A DNA stretch of 64,000 nucleotides from Paracidovorax oryzae ATCC 19882 (GTDB lineage: Bacteria > Pseudomonadota > Gammaproteobacteria > Burkholderiales > Burkholderiaceae_C): positions 62,001 through 126,000 of the forward strand of contig NZ_JMKU01000017.1 in the NCBI RefSeq assembly GCF_000687165.1, in the 5' to 3' direction. The notes below the pieces were generated by a model. That model worked only from the letters and a program-made list of their open reading frames with translations, was not told the origin of the DNA and searched no databases. Positions 1 through 8,206 of this stretch are shown here, in pieces. The position numbers and the translations under genes were made by a program. Positions within the stretch are counted from its first letter, which is position 1; every line of letters starts with the position of its first letter.

Positions 1-520
1 GCAGTACGGCGACGGACAGCAGCGCCAGCACGCCGCCGCCCATCCGCGCCAGTGACAGCGACAGCCGCGCGTCGGCCAGCGACACACCCACCGTGATGGC
101 CGCCGCGATCGAGCCGGGCCCACAGCTCACCGGGAAGGTGAGCGGGTAGAAGGCCTGGCGTCGCGCCATGTCGGGCGTGAAGCTCTCGGCCAATTCGGTG
201 CGGCTGTCCACCGTGGCCTGCGTGGCCGTCAGCAACCGCCAGGCCGTCGCCGCCACGATCATGCCGCCACCCACGCGCACGATGGGCAGCGAGATGCCGA
301 AGAACTCCAGTACGTAGGAACCGACCAGCATGGCACCCAGCAGCAGCCAGAACATGTTGCGTGCGATGCGGCGCGCCAGCAGCGCGCGCGTGTTCGGTGA
401 TGCACCCTCGGTCAAGCCCAGGAAGATGGGCGCCGTGGCGGCCGGGTTCAGTATCGGCAGCAGCGCGGCCACCACGAAGAGAAAGCTCTTGCCGAAGGCG
501 CCCAGAAGTTCAAGTGTCAC
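1..520 (-). CDS. MarC family integral membrane protein (C-terminus outside window)
   Basis: Reading the minus strand from a GTG at 520 gives an unbroken frame to the window edge, about 173 residues. An AGGA sits seven bases upstream of that GTG. The product is strongly hydrophobic with four or five membrane spans visible. The segment LNPAATAPIFLGLT near residues 24-37 and a GPGSIAAAIT segment near residue 134 are typical of the MarC/YhgN (NAAT) family of inner-membrane proteins, which are about 200 residues long, so roughly 30 residues are missing. The substrate of the family is uncertain; early links to antibiotic resistance were not upheld. No operon partner is visible on this side. Confidence 0.8.
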   Translation of the reverse strand, partial: MTLELLGAFGKSFLFVVAALLPILNPAATAPIFLGLTEGASPNTRALLARRIARNMFWLLLGAMLVGSYVLEFFGISLPIVRVGGGMIVAATAWRLLTATQATVDSRTELAESFTPDMARRQAFYPLTFPVSCGPGSIAAAITVGVSLADARLSLSLARMGGGVLALLSVAVL

Positions 521-1083
521 GGTGTTCCTATTCAGATGGGGAGCGTCTGGTCGACGAACTCCCGCATGCGCCGGGGTTGTGCGCCAGGGTGTCATTACCG
601 CCGATGCCCATCAAGCGCAGCACCAACGCTGCGTACCGCGCGATTCTGCCTTCGGTCACTTTTTTGGCAGGCCGCGCATGTTGGAGCCGCATGGGCTCGA
701 ACTTGCGTACCTCGCCCACCAAGTGCTGATCTACCGGGCACTCCGTTCGCCGCAATTTGGGCGGGGGTGTCGAAGCAGTGTCGTCTCGCGCGCAAGCGCA
801 GCATTGGCTCGGCAAAAGAGCGTCCAGCAGTTGGGGGCCGCATGCACGACAGATCCATTCCCAGAAAATTCGCACGAGTTGCTCAAAATTTGAGTAGCCG
901 ACCTTCGACAACGTCGTGAAGGGGGCCGAATTATCTTTACAAATCAATGACCTACAACACACCCGATGTACCAAGCAGCACAAAACTGAGTGAGCAAAGT
1001 ACAAGACTGACCGGGTGTCGACAGAAATCACACTCCGACTTCGCAGACATCCCCAGTCCTACGCAGGGAAAGGAACTTCGGCC
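521..1083. other. Gene-poor intergenic stretch upstream of rpoH
   Basis: About 560 bases between the divergently placed marC-type gene and rpoH. It is less GC-rich than the rest of the window, most clearly from about 860 to 1080. Open frames occur on both strands, the longest being minus 528-1031, but none has recognisable motifs, a good ribosome site or the strong third-position GC of the neighbours. It could be decayed coding DNA or a long regulatory region. I cannot name any part of it except the CIRCE site at its right end. Confidence 0.5.
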
Positions 1084-1110
1084 TTAGCACTCCCTCCAAT
1101 AGACTGCTAA
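1084..1110. promoter_or_regulatory. CIRCE element (HrcA operator) and overlapping promoter of rpoH
   Basis: The 27-bp site is TTAGCACTC, nine bases, then GACTGCTAA. The CIRCE consensus is TTAGCACTC-N9-GAGTGCTAA, so 17 of 18 arm positions match. The left arm can act as a -35 (TTAGCA at 1084-1089) and TAAAGT at 1108-1113, preceded by TG, as an extended -10 with an 18-bp spacer. The repressor would then sit directly on the promoter. HrcA control of rpoH is known in some beta-proteobacteria; hrcA itself is not in this window. Confidence 0.8.
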
Positions 1111-1140
1111 AGTGAAAGCATGGAAGAAAGGATTTCTGGA

Positions 1141-2082
1141 ATGACGATTCAGTCTGGAACCGCCGCCACCGCGCTCGCACCGGCCAACGCCTGGGCCCTG
1201 ATCCCCCCGCTGGGCAACCTGGATGCCTACATCTCCGCCGTGAACCGTCTGCCGATGCTGACGGCGGAGGAGGAGCGCACCTACGCGCGCCGGCTGAAGG
1301 AACACAACGACGTCGAAGCCGCAGGCCGGATGGTGATGTCGCACCTGCGGCTGGTGGTGTCGATCGCCCGGCAGTACCTGGGCTACGGCCTGCCGCACGG
1401 CGACCTGATCCAGGAAGGCAACGTGGGCCTGATGAAGGCCGTGAAACGTTTCGATCCGGACCAGAACGTGCGGCTGGTGAGCTACGCGATGCACTGGATC
1501 AAGGCCGAGATCCACGAGTACATCCTGAAGAACTGGCGCATGGTGAAGGTGGCCACCACCAAGAGCCAGCGCAAGCTGTTCTTCAACCTGCGCTCGATGA
1601 AGCAGGGCTTCAAGGCCGATTCCGCCGCCGGGAACACGGGTACCCACCGCGAGACGCTCTCCGAGCAGGAAATCGACGTCGTGGCGCAGCAGCTCAACGT
1701 CAAGCGCGAAGAAGTCATCGAGATGGAAACGCGCCTGTCCGGAGGCGACGTGATGCTGGACCCGGCCCCGTCGGACGATGGTGAGCAGGCCTATGGCCCC
1801 ATCGCCTACCTGGCCGACGGCACGCACGAGCCGACCGCCATGATCGAATCGCGCCAGCGCGACGTGCTTGCCACGGACGGCATCGCGAACGCGCTGGCCA
1901 CGCTGGACGACCGCAGCCGCCGCATCGTCGAGGAGCGCTGGCTCAAGGTCAACGACGACGGCTCGGGTGGCATGACGCTGCATGAACTGGCGGCCGTGTA
2001 CGGCGTGAGCGCGGAGCGCATCCGGCAAATCGAAGTGGCCGCGATGAAGAAGATGAAGAAGGCGCTGGCGGAATACGCCTGA
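1141..2082 (+). CDS. rpoH: RNA polymerase heat-shock sigma factor RpoH (sigma-32)
   Basis: Directs RNA polymerase to heat-shock promoters. The 313-residue product has sigma region 2 (HLRLVVSIARQYLGYG, then DLIQEGNVGLMKAVKRFDP, with the promoter-melting segment SYAMHWIKAEIHEYI), the RpoH-specific box QRKLFFNLR, and a region 4 helix-turn-helix ending ERIRQIEVAAMKKMKKAL. An in-frame ATG lies at 1120, but it would coincide with the predicted transcription start. The ATG at 1141 has AAAGGA at a good distance and is preferred. The gene is monocistronic: a CIRCE operator stands upstream and a strong terminator follows. Length and motifs are normal for the family. Confidence 0.95.
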   Translation: MTIQSGTAATALAPANAWALIPPLGNLDAYISAVNRLPMLTAEEERTYARRLKEHNDVEAAGRMVMSHLRLVVSIARQYLGYGLPHGDLIQEGNVGLMKAVKRFDPDQNVRLVSYAMHWIKAEIHEYILKNWRMVKVATTKSQRKLFFNLRSMKQGFKADSAAGNTGTHRETLSEQEIDVVAQQLNVKREEVIEMETRLSGGDVMLDPAPSDDGEQAYGPIAYLADGTHEPTAMIESRQRDVLATDGIANALATLDDRSRRIVEERWLKVNDDGSGGMTLHELAAVYGVSAERIRQIEVAAMKKMKKALAEYA

Positions 2083-2134
2083 CACCTTTCACACCGTTTC
2101 GCGCTACGGAATCTTCGTGGCGACAGCGATAATC

Positions 2135-2170
2135 GGGTGTGCTACCTGAACGGGTAGCGCGCCCTTTTTT
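2135..2170 (+). terminator. Rho-independent terminator of rpoH
   Basis: A 12-bp stem (arms 2135-2146 and 2153-2164, with two G-U pairs and core GCTACC/GGTAGC) closes a six-base loop and is followed directly by six T at 2165-2170. Confidence 0.85.
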
Positions 2171-2187
2171 CATCTGCCGCACATTCC

Positions 2188-3216
2188 ATGCAACGCCCAG
2201 ACAAGTCGTTTTCCATTTCCCTGGCCCGCCGCCGTATCCTCGCTTCCGGAGCCGCCCTGCTGGGCAGTGGATGGGCAGTGGCCGCACAGCCGGCGGCCCA
2301 GGGCACCACCTGGCCTTCCAGGCCGTTGCGCCTCATCGTGGGATTTCCCCCGGGTTCCTCGCCCGACCTGACGGCGCGCACCTTCGCGGATCCGCTCGCC
2401 CATGCTCTGGGCCAGCCGGTGGTCGTCGAGAACAAGGTCGGCGCCAGCGGCAATATCGGCGCGGATGCCGTGGCCAAGGCGACGGACGGCCACACCATCG
2501 GATTGTTCATCAACGTCAACTTCACCATCGCGAAGCTGGTCAATCCCTCGCTGCCCTTCGATCCGCACAAGGATCTTGCGCCGCTGAGCCTCGTGGGCGT
2601 GTCGCCGCTGGTGTTGACGGCGCCCGTGGCGCAGGCGGGGGTGCCGGCCCATGCGGATGCACGCACCTTCCTGGAGGCAGCCCGCCAGGCGGGCGACCGC
2701 TGGAGCTACGGGACGCCCGGCGTCGGCACCATGGGCCATATCGGGACCGAACTGCTCAAGGCCCGCACGGGCATCGCGCCGGTGCATGTCCCCTATCCGG
2801 GCTATCCGCAGGTGGCGATGGGCATGCTCGGCGGGCAACTGCAGATGGCCCTGCTGCCGCCGGCGCTGGCCGTGGCACAGCAACGCAGCGGCAAGCTGCA
2901 GCTGCTGGGCGTGACCTCGGCCGGCCGCAGTTCGCTCGTGCCGGGTATCCCGAGCCTCGCGGAGGCCGGCGTGAAGGATTTCCAGCTGGAGATCTGGAAT
3001 GCCTTCGCCGCGCCCGCTTCGATGCCGGCCGCCCACCGGGCGCGCCTTTCCACGGCGATCGCCGGGATCGCCCGGACGCCGGAAGTGCGCGACGCGCTGT
3101 TCCAGCAGGGCTGGCAGGTGGCCGGCACCTCCGCGGAGGGCCTGGCCCGCCGCATCGAGGCGGATACCTCGCAGATGGAGCAGGTGATCCGCGCGCAGAA
3201 GATCCGGGTGGAGTGA
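2188..3216 (+). CDS. Bug-family (TctC-type) periplasmic solute receptor
   Basis: A 342-residue tripartite-tricarboxylate-transporter receptor protein. An N-terminal export signal with an Arg-rich stretch (ARRR near residue 14) and a hydrophobic core ends near AAQPAAQ. The mature part starts WPSRPLRLIVGFPPGSSPD, the hallmark of the Bug family, and continues with QPVVVENKVGASGNIGADAV, the ligand loop shared by these carboxylate-binding proteins. No TctA/TctB membrane partners lie nearby, which is the usual state for the many orphan Bug genes of Comamonadaceae and Bordetella. The ligand cannot be read from the sequence. The start has no clear Shine-Dalgarno; it lies 17 bases after the rpoH terminator. 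Confidence 0.85.
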   Translation: MQRPDKSFSISLARRRILASGAALLGSGWAVAAQPAAQGTTWPSRPLRLIVGFPPGSSPDLTARTFADPLAHALGQPVVVENKVGASGNIGADAVAKATDGHTIGLFINVNFTIAKLVNPSLPFDPHKDLAPLSLVGVSPLVLTAPVAQAGVPAHADARTFLEAARQAGDRWSYGTPGVGTMGHIGTELLKARTGIAPVHVPYPGYPQVAMGMLGGQLQMALLPPALAVAQQRSGKLQLLGVTSAGRSSLVPGIPSLAEAGVKDFQLEIWNAFAAPASMPAAHRARLSTAIAGIARTPEVRDALFQQGWQVAGTSAEGLARRIEADTSQMEQVIRAQKIRVE

Positions 3217-3257
3217 CGGGACGCGGGCACCCCGCTCCTGCGAACGCAGCGCGGCCA

Positions 3258-3271
3258 TTGATGTAGATCAT
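3258..3271 (+). promoter_or_regulatory. FNR-type binding site upstream of the FNR-like regulator operon
   Basis: TTGAT-GTAG-ATCAT differs from the FNR consensus TTGAT-N4-ATCAA at one base. Its centre is 70 bp before the first start codon (3335). A class II activator position would place transcription start near 3306; a weak -10, CAGACT at 3294-3299, fits. The site suggests the downstream FNR-like gene controls its own operon. Confidence 0.6.
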
Positions 3272-3334
3272 GCCCGCCAGGGCATCGCGCCGGCAGACTC
3301 CGGTCATCGATCCAACTTCCGGGAGTTCCCTGCC

Positions 3335-3715
3335 ATGCCAACATTCCGCATCATCGTCATCGGTGCCGGCCAGACGGGCACGCCGCTGCTGCGGCAGCTG
3401 CTGGCCGCGCCTTTCGTCCAGGTGCTGGGCGTGGCGGAACTGGATCTCTCGCTGCCCGGCGTCGCCCTGGCACGCAGCCATGGCGTGCCCATCCACCAGG
3501 ACTACATGGACCTGCTGCAGCAGCATGGCGCCGACTCGGACATCGTGATCGACGTCACAGGCCAGGCGCCGGTGCGCGAAGCGTTGCGCAAGCACATGGT
3601 GGACTCGGGCAACCAGAAGACCGTGATCCTGCATGAGCGGATCGCGCTGCTCATGATGTCGCTTTCCGCCGGCACCCTCGTGCCGAGCCGCCATGGCGAC
3701 GTGGCCTACGCCTGA
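3335..3715 (+). CDS. Small NAD(P)-binding Rossmann-fold protein
   Basis: A 126-residue protein that is essentially one Rossmann half-domain. The N-terminal strand and glycine motif IIVIGAGQTGTPLLRQLL (residues 6-23) bind a dinucleotide in related homoserine dehydrogenase and dihydrodipicolinate reductase N-domains. A second strand ends in VAELD near residue 39, where an acidic residue commonly selects NAD, and DIVIDVTGQ follows near residue 70. There is no catalytic domain, so it may be a sensor or regulatory protein rather than an enzyme. It is the first gene of a two-gene unit with the FNR-like regulator: its stop lies seven bases before that gene's preferred start. The function is unknown. 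Confidence 0.65.
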   Translation: MPTFRIIVIGAGQTGTPLLRQLLAAPFVQVLGVAELDLSLPGVALARSHGVPIHQDYMDLLQQHGADSDIVIDVTGQAPVREALRKHMVDSGNQKTVILHERIALLMMSLSAGTLVPSRHGDVAYA

Positions 3716-3722
3716 GCCGGCC

Positions 3723-4571
3723 ATGTCCATCTCCGACGCCCCCGACACGGACCGCCAGAACTGCCATGAATGTTCCAGCCGGCACCAGTGCCTGATCGGC
3801 CGCCAGAGCGATGCCGCGAGGGTGCCCTGGCACGCGCTCGTGCAGGAGCACCGGTTCCGCAAGGGGGATGTACTCCAGCTGCAGGGGGAAACGGCCGAAT
3901 CCCTGTCGGTGCTCAAGGTGGGGACGGCACTGCTGCAGCGCACGGGCCCCGACCAGGTGGCGCGTCCCGTGGCCATGGCGGGCTGCGGACAGGCGCTCGG
4001 CACCGGTGCGGTGCTCGGCACGGCCGAGCGCCTGACCTGGGTCGCCGTGCAGGAAGGACGGCTGTGCAGGCTGCCGGCTGCCACTCTGGTGCGCTCCGGC
4101 GGGCTGGATTCGGAGTTCCTGCAGGCGCTGCTGCACGAGGAAGCGCAGGCGCAGTCACGGCTGGCGGACTGGTCGGGCCTGCTGCACCTGCGCGGCGTGC
4201 CCGCCCAGTTGGCCAGCGCACTGCTGCAGCTGTCCCAGCTGCAGCGCAGCACGCTCGTGCGGCTGCCCACGCATACGGTGCTGGCCTCCCTGCTGGCCAC
4301 CACCCGGGAAACCATTGCGCGGTCGCTGACGCAACTGGCGCAGCAGGGCGCCGTGGTGCGCCATGACCGCTGGCATTGCGCCATCGTGCGCGCCCCGCTG
4401 GTCGCCTTGCTGGCGAGCCAGGCGGCCCGGGCCGAGGACACGCCACCGGCCCCCGCCCCGGTGAAGCGCACCACGCCCTCTGCGCGCGATGCCGCCCGGC
4501 CGACCTCCTGGCGGGTGGCGCGTACCGCGCCCGCCACGCGCGCCCCTGCCGCGCAAGCGCTCGGCGTGTGA
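3723..4571 (+). CDS. FNR-like transcription regulator with [4Fe-4S] cysteine ligands (Crp/Fnr superfamily)
   Basis: A 282-residue regulator. Cysteines 14, 17 and 23 (C-x2-C-x5-C) match the spacing of E. coli FNR C20, C23 and C29. C115 in the segment EGRLCRLPAATL aligns with FNR C122, so a full oxygen-sensing iron-sulfur ligand set is present. A cAMP-type beta-roll spans about residues 45-120, and a C-terminal helix-turn-helix follows with TRETIARSLTQL (195-206), close to the TVETISR recognition helix of FNR. A tail of about 50 Ala/Pro/Thr-rich residues is extra. An ATG at 3693 would overlap the preceding gene; 3723 fits the FNR N-terminus better. It likely responds to oxygen; the neighbouring respiratory oxidase genes are plausible but unproven targets. 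Confidence 0.8.
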   Translation: MSISDAPDTDRQNCHECSSRHQCLIGRQSDAARVPWHALVQEHRFRKGDVLQLQGETAESLSVLKVGTALLQRTGPDQVARPVAMAGCGQALGTGAVLGTAERLTWVAVQEGRLCRLPAATLVRSGGLDSEFLQALLHEEAQAQSRLADWSGLLHLRGVPAQLASALLQLSQLQRSTLVRLPTHTVLASLLATTRETIARSLTQLAQQGAVVRHDRWHCAIVRAPLVALLASQAARAEDTPPAPAPVKRTTPSARDAARPTSWRVARTAPATRAPAAQALGV

Positions 4572-4604
4572 CGCCTTCACGGTTCGGGCTGGCACGCCGG
4601 CCCC

Positions 4605-4639
4605 GCACCGCGGAGGGCGGCCTGCCCTGCCCTCCGTGC
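4605..4639. terminator. Hairpin between convergent genes, possible bidirectional terminator
   Basis: GCAC plus GGAGGGC (4612-4618), with a three-base bulge, pairs with GCCCTCC plus GTGC (4629-4639) between the FNR-like and SCO1 genes. There is no T-run, so its termination strength is uncertain. Confidence 0.35.
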
Positions 4640-5263
4640 TCAGGCGGCCGGGGCCTGCAGCAGGGCCTTGACGTCGGAAGCGAGTGCCTGTGCCCCGCTG
4701 CCGTAGCGGTGGTACACGCGCAGCCGGCCGGCGGGGTCGTAGATGTAGCTGCCCGCGGAGTGGTCCATGGTGTAGCTCGTGGGCGTCTTGCCCGGCACCT
4801 TTTTGTAGTAGATCTTGAAGTCCTTGGCGACGGCAGCGAGCTGCTCGGGCGTGCCGCGCAGCGCCAGGAAGCTCGGGTCGAAATTGGTCATGTAGGCCTT
4901 GAGCACCTCGGGCGTGTCGCGCTCCGGGTCGACCGTGACGAACAGGCCCTGCAGCCGGTCGCCGTCCGCACCCAGCGAGCGCTTGACCTCGGCCAGCTCG
5001 GCCATGGAGGTCGGGCAGACGTCCGGGCACTGGGTGTAGCCGAAGAAGACCACCACCACCTTGCCGGCGAAGTCCTTCAGGTGGCGCGGCTGGCCGTTGT
5101 GGTCGGGCAGCGCCAGGTCGCGCGCGTACTCCGCGCCGGTGATGTCCACGCCCTGGAAGGACGGGGCCTGTTCCTTGGAGCAGCCCGCGAGCAGGCCCGC
5201 CGCGCCGGCGAACAGGGCGCAGGCCGCTGCGCTGCGAAGAAAGGTGCGTTTGTGCATGGGCAT
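4640..5263 (-). CDS. SCO1/SenC family copper chaperone lipoprotein
   Basis: Delivers copper to, or reduces, the CuA site of cytochrome c oxidase subunit II. The 207-residue precursor has a lipoprotein signal ending LLAGC with the lipidated Cys at residue 28. The thioredoxin fold follows, with copper ligands C79 and C83 in TQCPDVCP and H168 in MDHSAG, exactly the SCO set. It is the last gene of the minus-strand run ctaA-ctaB-SCO1, six bases after ctaB, so co-expression with the heme-A genes is likely. It acts anchored at the outer face of the cytoplasmic membrane. A second ATG two codons on is an equally possible start. Confidence 0.93.
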   Translation of the reverse strand: MPMHKRTFLRSAAACALFAGAAGLLAGCSKEQAPSFQGVDITGAEYARDLALPDHNGQPRHLKDFAGKVVVVFFGYTQCPDVCPTSMAELAEVKRSLGADGDRLQGLFVTVDPERDTPEVLKAYMTNFDPSFLALRGTPEQLAAVAKDFKIYYKKVPGKTPTSYTMDHSAGSYIYDPAGRLRVYHRYGSGAQALASDVKALLQAPAA

Positions 5264-5269
5264 GGCGGT

Positions 5270-6178
5270 TCAGAGCACGTAATGGTCCACCAGCAGCGCG
5301 GCGAAGAGCAGGCTGAGGTGGATCAGGGAGAAGCGGAAGGTCTTGCGCGCGAGCGCGTCCGAATAGCTGCGCCAGAGGCGGAAGGCATAGGCGCAGAAGC
5401 CGGTGCAGAGCACCACGGCCGCGGCCAGGTAGATCCAGGAGCTCATGCCGTACACGAAGGGCATCAGGCAGCCGGCGAACAGGATGAAGGTGTAGAGCAG
5501 CACCTGCAGCCGCGTGAATTCGTTGCCGTGGGTGACGGGCAGCATGGGCAGGCCGGACTTGCGGTAGTCCTCCACGCGGTAGAGCGCGAGCGCCCAGAAA
5601 TGCGGCGGCGTCCAGAGAAAGATGATGAGGAAGAGGATCAGCGGCTCCGGCCCCACGTCGCCCGTCATGGACGCCCAGCCCAGCACGGGCGGCATCGCGC
5701 CGGAGGCACCGCCGATCACGATGTTCTGCGGCGTGCGCGGCTTGAGCACCACGGTGTAGATGATGGCGTAGCCCACGAAGGTGGCGAAGGTGAGCCACAT
5801 CGTGAGCGCATTCACCCAGAAGAACAGCACGAGCGAGCCGGCCAGGCACAGCAGGGCCGAGAAGGCGAGCGTCTGGGCATTGGAGAGCTCGCCCTTGGCG
5901 GTGGGGCGCCAGGCGGTGCGCTTCATCTTGGCGTCGATGTGCTGCTCCACGAGGCAGTTGAAGGCGGCCGCGGCGCCGGCGACCAGCCAGATCCCGAAGC
6001 AGGCGATGGCCATGTGCAGCCACTGTGCCCCGCTCGGCAGGCCGGGCACCGCGAGCACCATGCCGATGAATGCGCAGAAGACGATGAGCTGGACCACGCG
6101 CGGCTTGGTCAGCGCGTAGAACTGCGAGAAGCGGGACGGCACCGCGGGGGATGCGGTGGAAGCGGAAGCGGCACTCAT
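5270..6178 (-). CDS. ctaB: Protoheme IX farnesyltransferase (heme O synthase)
   Basis: Transfers a farnesyl group to heme B to give heme O, the first step to heme A for the aa3 oxidase. The 302-residue UbiA-family membrane protein has about nine hydrophobic spans. The first polar loop, with [20 protein letters not shown] near residue 105, is the prenyl-diphosphate/Mg binding motif in its CyoE form, and [12 protein letters not shown] near residue 165 is a second family motif. The start overlaps the end of ctaA by four bases (ATGA type), showing translational coupling, and SCO1 follows after six bases. Length is standard. Confidence 0.95.
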   Translation of the reverse strand: MSAASASTASPAVPSRFSQFYALTKPRVVQLIVFCAFIGMVLAVPGLPSGAQWLHMAIACFGIWLVAGAAAAFNCLVEQHIDAKMKRTAWRPTAKGELSNAQTLAFSALLCLAGSLVLFFWVNALTMWLTFATFVGYAIIYTVVLKPRTPQNIVIGGASGAMPPVLGWASMTGDVGPEPLILFLIIFLWTPPHFWALALYRVEDYRKSGLPMLPVTHGNEFTRLQVLLYTFILFAGCLMPFVYGMSSWIYLAAAVVLCTGFCAYAFRLWRSYSDALARKTFRFSLIHLSLLFAALLVDHYVL

Positions 6179-7389
6179 GGCGAAGAAATTCTCGGGGCAC
6201 CCGCGGCGGTTTCAACCGCGCGGGGGGTGGACATTTTGTCTCTGGCGCCCACGGCCCGGCTGGCGGCCAGGGTCCAGGTGAGCGCGACAACGAGGGCGGC
6301 CGCGCCGCCGGTATGGAGCACGGCGGCCACCAGCGGCCAGTCGAGCACGACGTTGGACAGGCCGGTGGCGAACTGCAGCAGTGCCAGCCCCGCCAGCCAG
6401 CGGGCCTGCGGCCGCAATGCCGGCACGGCGCGCAGGCGCCAGGCCAGCAGGGCGAGCGCGGCCAGCACGGCATAGGCCGCCAGCCGGTGGGCGTAGTGGA
6501 TGGCGGTGAGGCCGGCAAAGCTGATGTGGCTGCCGTCCTGCAGCAGGCCGAGGGGCCGCCAGATCTGGAAGCCCTCGGCGAAGGCCATGTCGGGCCACCA
6601 GCTGCCCTGGCAGGTGGGGAAGGTGGAGCAGGCGAGAACGGCGTAGTTGGTGCTCACCCAGCCGCCCAGCAGGATCTGCAGACCCACCAGCACCGCCGTC
6701 AGCACGAGCAGCGTGCGCAGGCCCGGTGCCAGGGGAGCCGGCGCGATGCCGCGCGAGGCCTGGGTCTGCCGCACGGCCTGCACGCACAGCAGGGCCAGCA
6801 GCACGATGCCGCCGACGAGGTGCAGCGTGACGATAGCGGGGAAAAGCTTCATGGTCACCGTCCAGGCACCGAACGCCCCCTGCAGGCAGACCCACACGAG
6901 CGTGGCCGTGGGCCACCAGGGATGCACGGCCATGCGCTCGTGCGCGGCATCCGGGCCGGCCCGGCGGTGGCGGCGCCATTGCCACCATGCGCCCACCGTG
7001 AGCGCGATGATGAGCACGCCTACGGCAGAGGCCAGGTAGCGGTGGACCATCTCCACCCACGCCTTGCGGTGCGTGACCGGGCCGGTGGGCATGGCTTCCT
7101 GCGCGGCGGAGATTTCCGCACGGGCGCCCACCGGGCTCGCATTGCCGTAGCAGCCGGGCCAGTCGGGGCAGCCCAGCCCGGAATCGGTGAGCCGGGTGAA
7201 GGCGCCGAACAGCACCAGGTCGAACGTGAGGAAGAGCGTGAGGATCGCCAGCGCCTGCCAGCGCCGTACGGGCGATCCATGGCGGTTGCGCCACGCCACC
7301 CAGGCCAGCGGCCCGAGGGCGATCGCGAGGCCGAGCAGCATCAGTTCGGCGAGCGGCGCGAAATCGTAGAGCGGCTGGGCGGCGTTCAT
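6175..7389 (-). CDS. ctaA: Heme A synthase (COX15/CtaA)
   Basis: Oxidises the C8 methyl of heme O to a formyl group, making heme A. The 404-residue polytopic protein has eight predicted membrane spans with the histidines expected to hold two hemes, for example in [20 protein letters not shown] and [10 protein letters not shown]. The extracytoplasmic loop contains [12 protein letters not shown], with the paired cysteines typical of these enzymes, and a later [13 protein letters not shown] pair. A strong AGGAGGT precedes the ATG at 7389. It is followed by ctaB with a four-base overlap. The C-terminal tail is a little longer than usual. Confidence 0.93.
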   Translation of the reverse strand: MNAAQPLYDFAPLAELMLLGLAIALGPLAWVAWRNRHGSPVRRWQALAILTLFLTFDLVLFGAFTRLTDSGLGCPDWPGCYGNASPVGARAEISAAQEAMPTGPVTHRKAWVEMVHRYLASAVGVLIIALTVGAWWQWRRHRRAGPDAAHERMAVHPWWPTATLVWVCLQGAFGAWTVTMKLFPAIVTLHLVGGIVLLALLCVQAVRQTQASRGIAPAPLAPGLRTLLVLTAVLVGLQILLGGWVSTNYAVLACSTFPTCQGSWWPDMAFAEGFQIWRPLGLLQDGSHISFAGLTAIHYAHRLAAYAVLAALALLAWRLRAVPALRPQARWLAGLALLQFATGLSNVVLDWPLVAAVLHTGGAAALVVALTWTLAASRAVGARDKMSTPRAVETAAGAPRISSP

Positions 7390-7441
7390 CGCGCGGCACC
7401 TCCTGCGGGCATCGCCCCGCGCGCGCCCGGGCCGGCGCGGC

Positions 7442-8206
7442 TCATGGCCGTGCCTCCGGGCGGCCCGGCTGGTCCCACGACGACGAGGCCCGCATGAGCC
7501 GCTCCAGGTCGCGCTTGGCCCGTGCGGCGCCCGCGGAGTCCATGCGCGCGGGGAAGCGCATCATCCAGTGGCCCAGCGGGTCCACGACGAAGAGATGGTC
7601 GGACAGCGCATGGCCCGGGGCCGGGGCCAGCCATGCCGCGAGCGCCTGGGCGTCCACGCGGCGCACCACGGCATCGCGCAGGCCCGGGGCGATCTCGGCG
7701 GGGGCCGGGGCCGCGTCGGTCACGAGCCAGACCCAGTCCATGCGTTCCTTGTCCTTGCCGAGGCCCTCGCGCAGCTGGCGCTGCAGGTAGAGGTGGTTGC
7801 GGCACGGTTCGTCGCACGCACCCGATGCCACGCTCACCAGCAGCCACTGCCCTTTCAACGCCCCGAGAGGGCCGGCCGCCGCGCCGTCGATGCCGCGGGT
7901 GGCGAGGGCATCGGGCAGGGGCCGCTGCGGATCGATGAGTTCGCCGTAGCTGCGGCGGGCCTCCGGGCGCACCACGTAATAGGCGGTGTAGGAAGCGATG
8001 ACCGGGGCGGCGCACACCAGCAGCACGCCCAGCATCTTCCAGCGGCCCTGACGCGCGCGCGTTTCCAGCGCCGCCACGGCATCCGCCGCGGCCGGCAGGC
8101 CATGCACGCTCAGGCCCAGCGGATGGGAGGAACCCGGTCCGTCAGGCAGGGGGGGCCGGCTGGCGGCCTGGGCGAATGAAGCGTCGGACGATTTGGAACC
8201 AGACAT
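7442..8206 (-). CDS. Membrane-anchored SCO-like (thioredoxin-fold) protein of the oxidase cluster
   Basis: A 254-residue protein with one membrane span at about residues 58-79 after a cytoplasmic tail, and a periplasmic thioredoxin-like domain. It keeps a C-x3-C pair, C131 and C135 in GACDEPC, and a histidine (H204) in SDHLFVVDP, the same three-ligand pattern as SCO copper chaperones, although overall similarity to SCO1 is low. The preferred ATG at 8206 lies inside the end of the SURF1 gene (65-base overlap); a GTG at 8107 is an alternative. Genes of this kind stand between SURF1 and ctaA in many beta-proteobacteria, so a copper or redox role in oxidase assembly is inferred. Confidence 0.7.
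   Translation of the reverse strand: MSGSKSSDASFAQAASRPPLPDGPGSSHPLGLSVHGLPAAADAVAALETRARQGRWKMLGVLLVCAAPVIASYTAYYVVRPEARRSYGELIDPQRPLPDALATRGIDGAAAGPLGALKGQWLLVSVASGACDEPCRNHLYLQRQLREGLGKDKERMDWVWLVTDAAPAPAEIAPGLRDAVVRRVDAQALAAWLAPAPGHALSDHLFVVDPLGHWMMRFPARMDSAGAARAKRDLERLMRASSSWDQPGRPEARP

Noticed and set aside
528-1031. Minus-strand open frame of 167 codons upstream of the marC-type gene
   Set aside because: It shows no motif, no ribosome site and no coding-like codon use. It is kept only as part of an unexplained gap.
1120-1140. Upstream ATG of rpoH at 1120
   Set aside because: It has no ribosome site and would coincide with the transcription start predicted from the CIRCE-overlapping promoter. 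The ATG at 1141 has AAAGGA.
4155-6518. Minus-strand open frame spanning SCO1 and ctaB in another frame
   Set aside because: It overlaps real genes in a different frame, and the translation is low-complexity Arg/Pro/Ala sequence.
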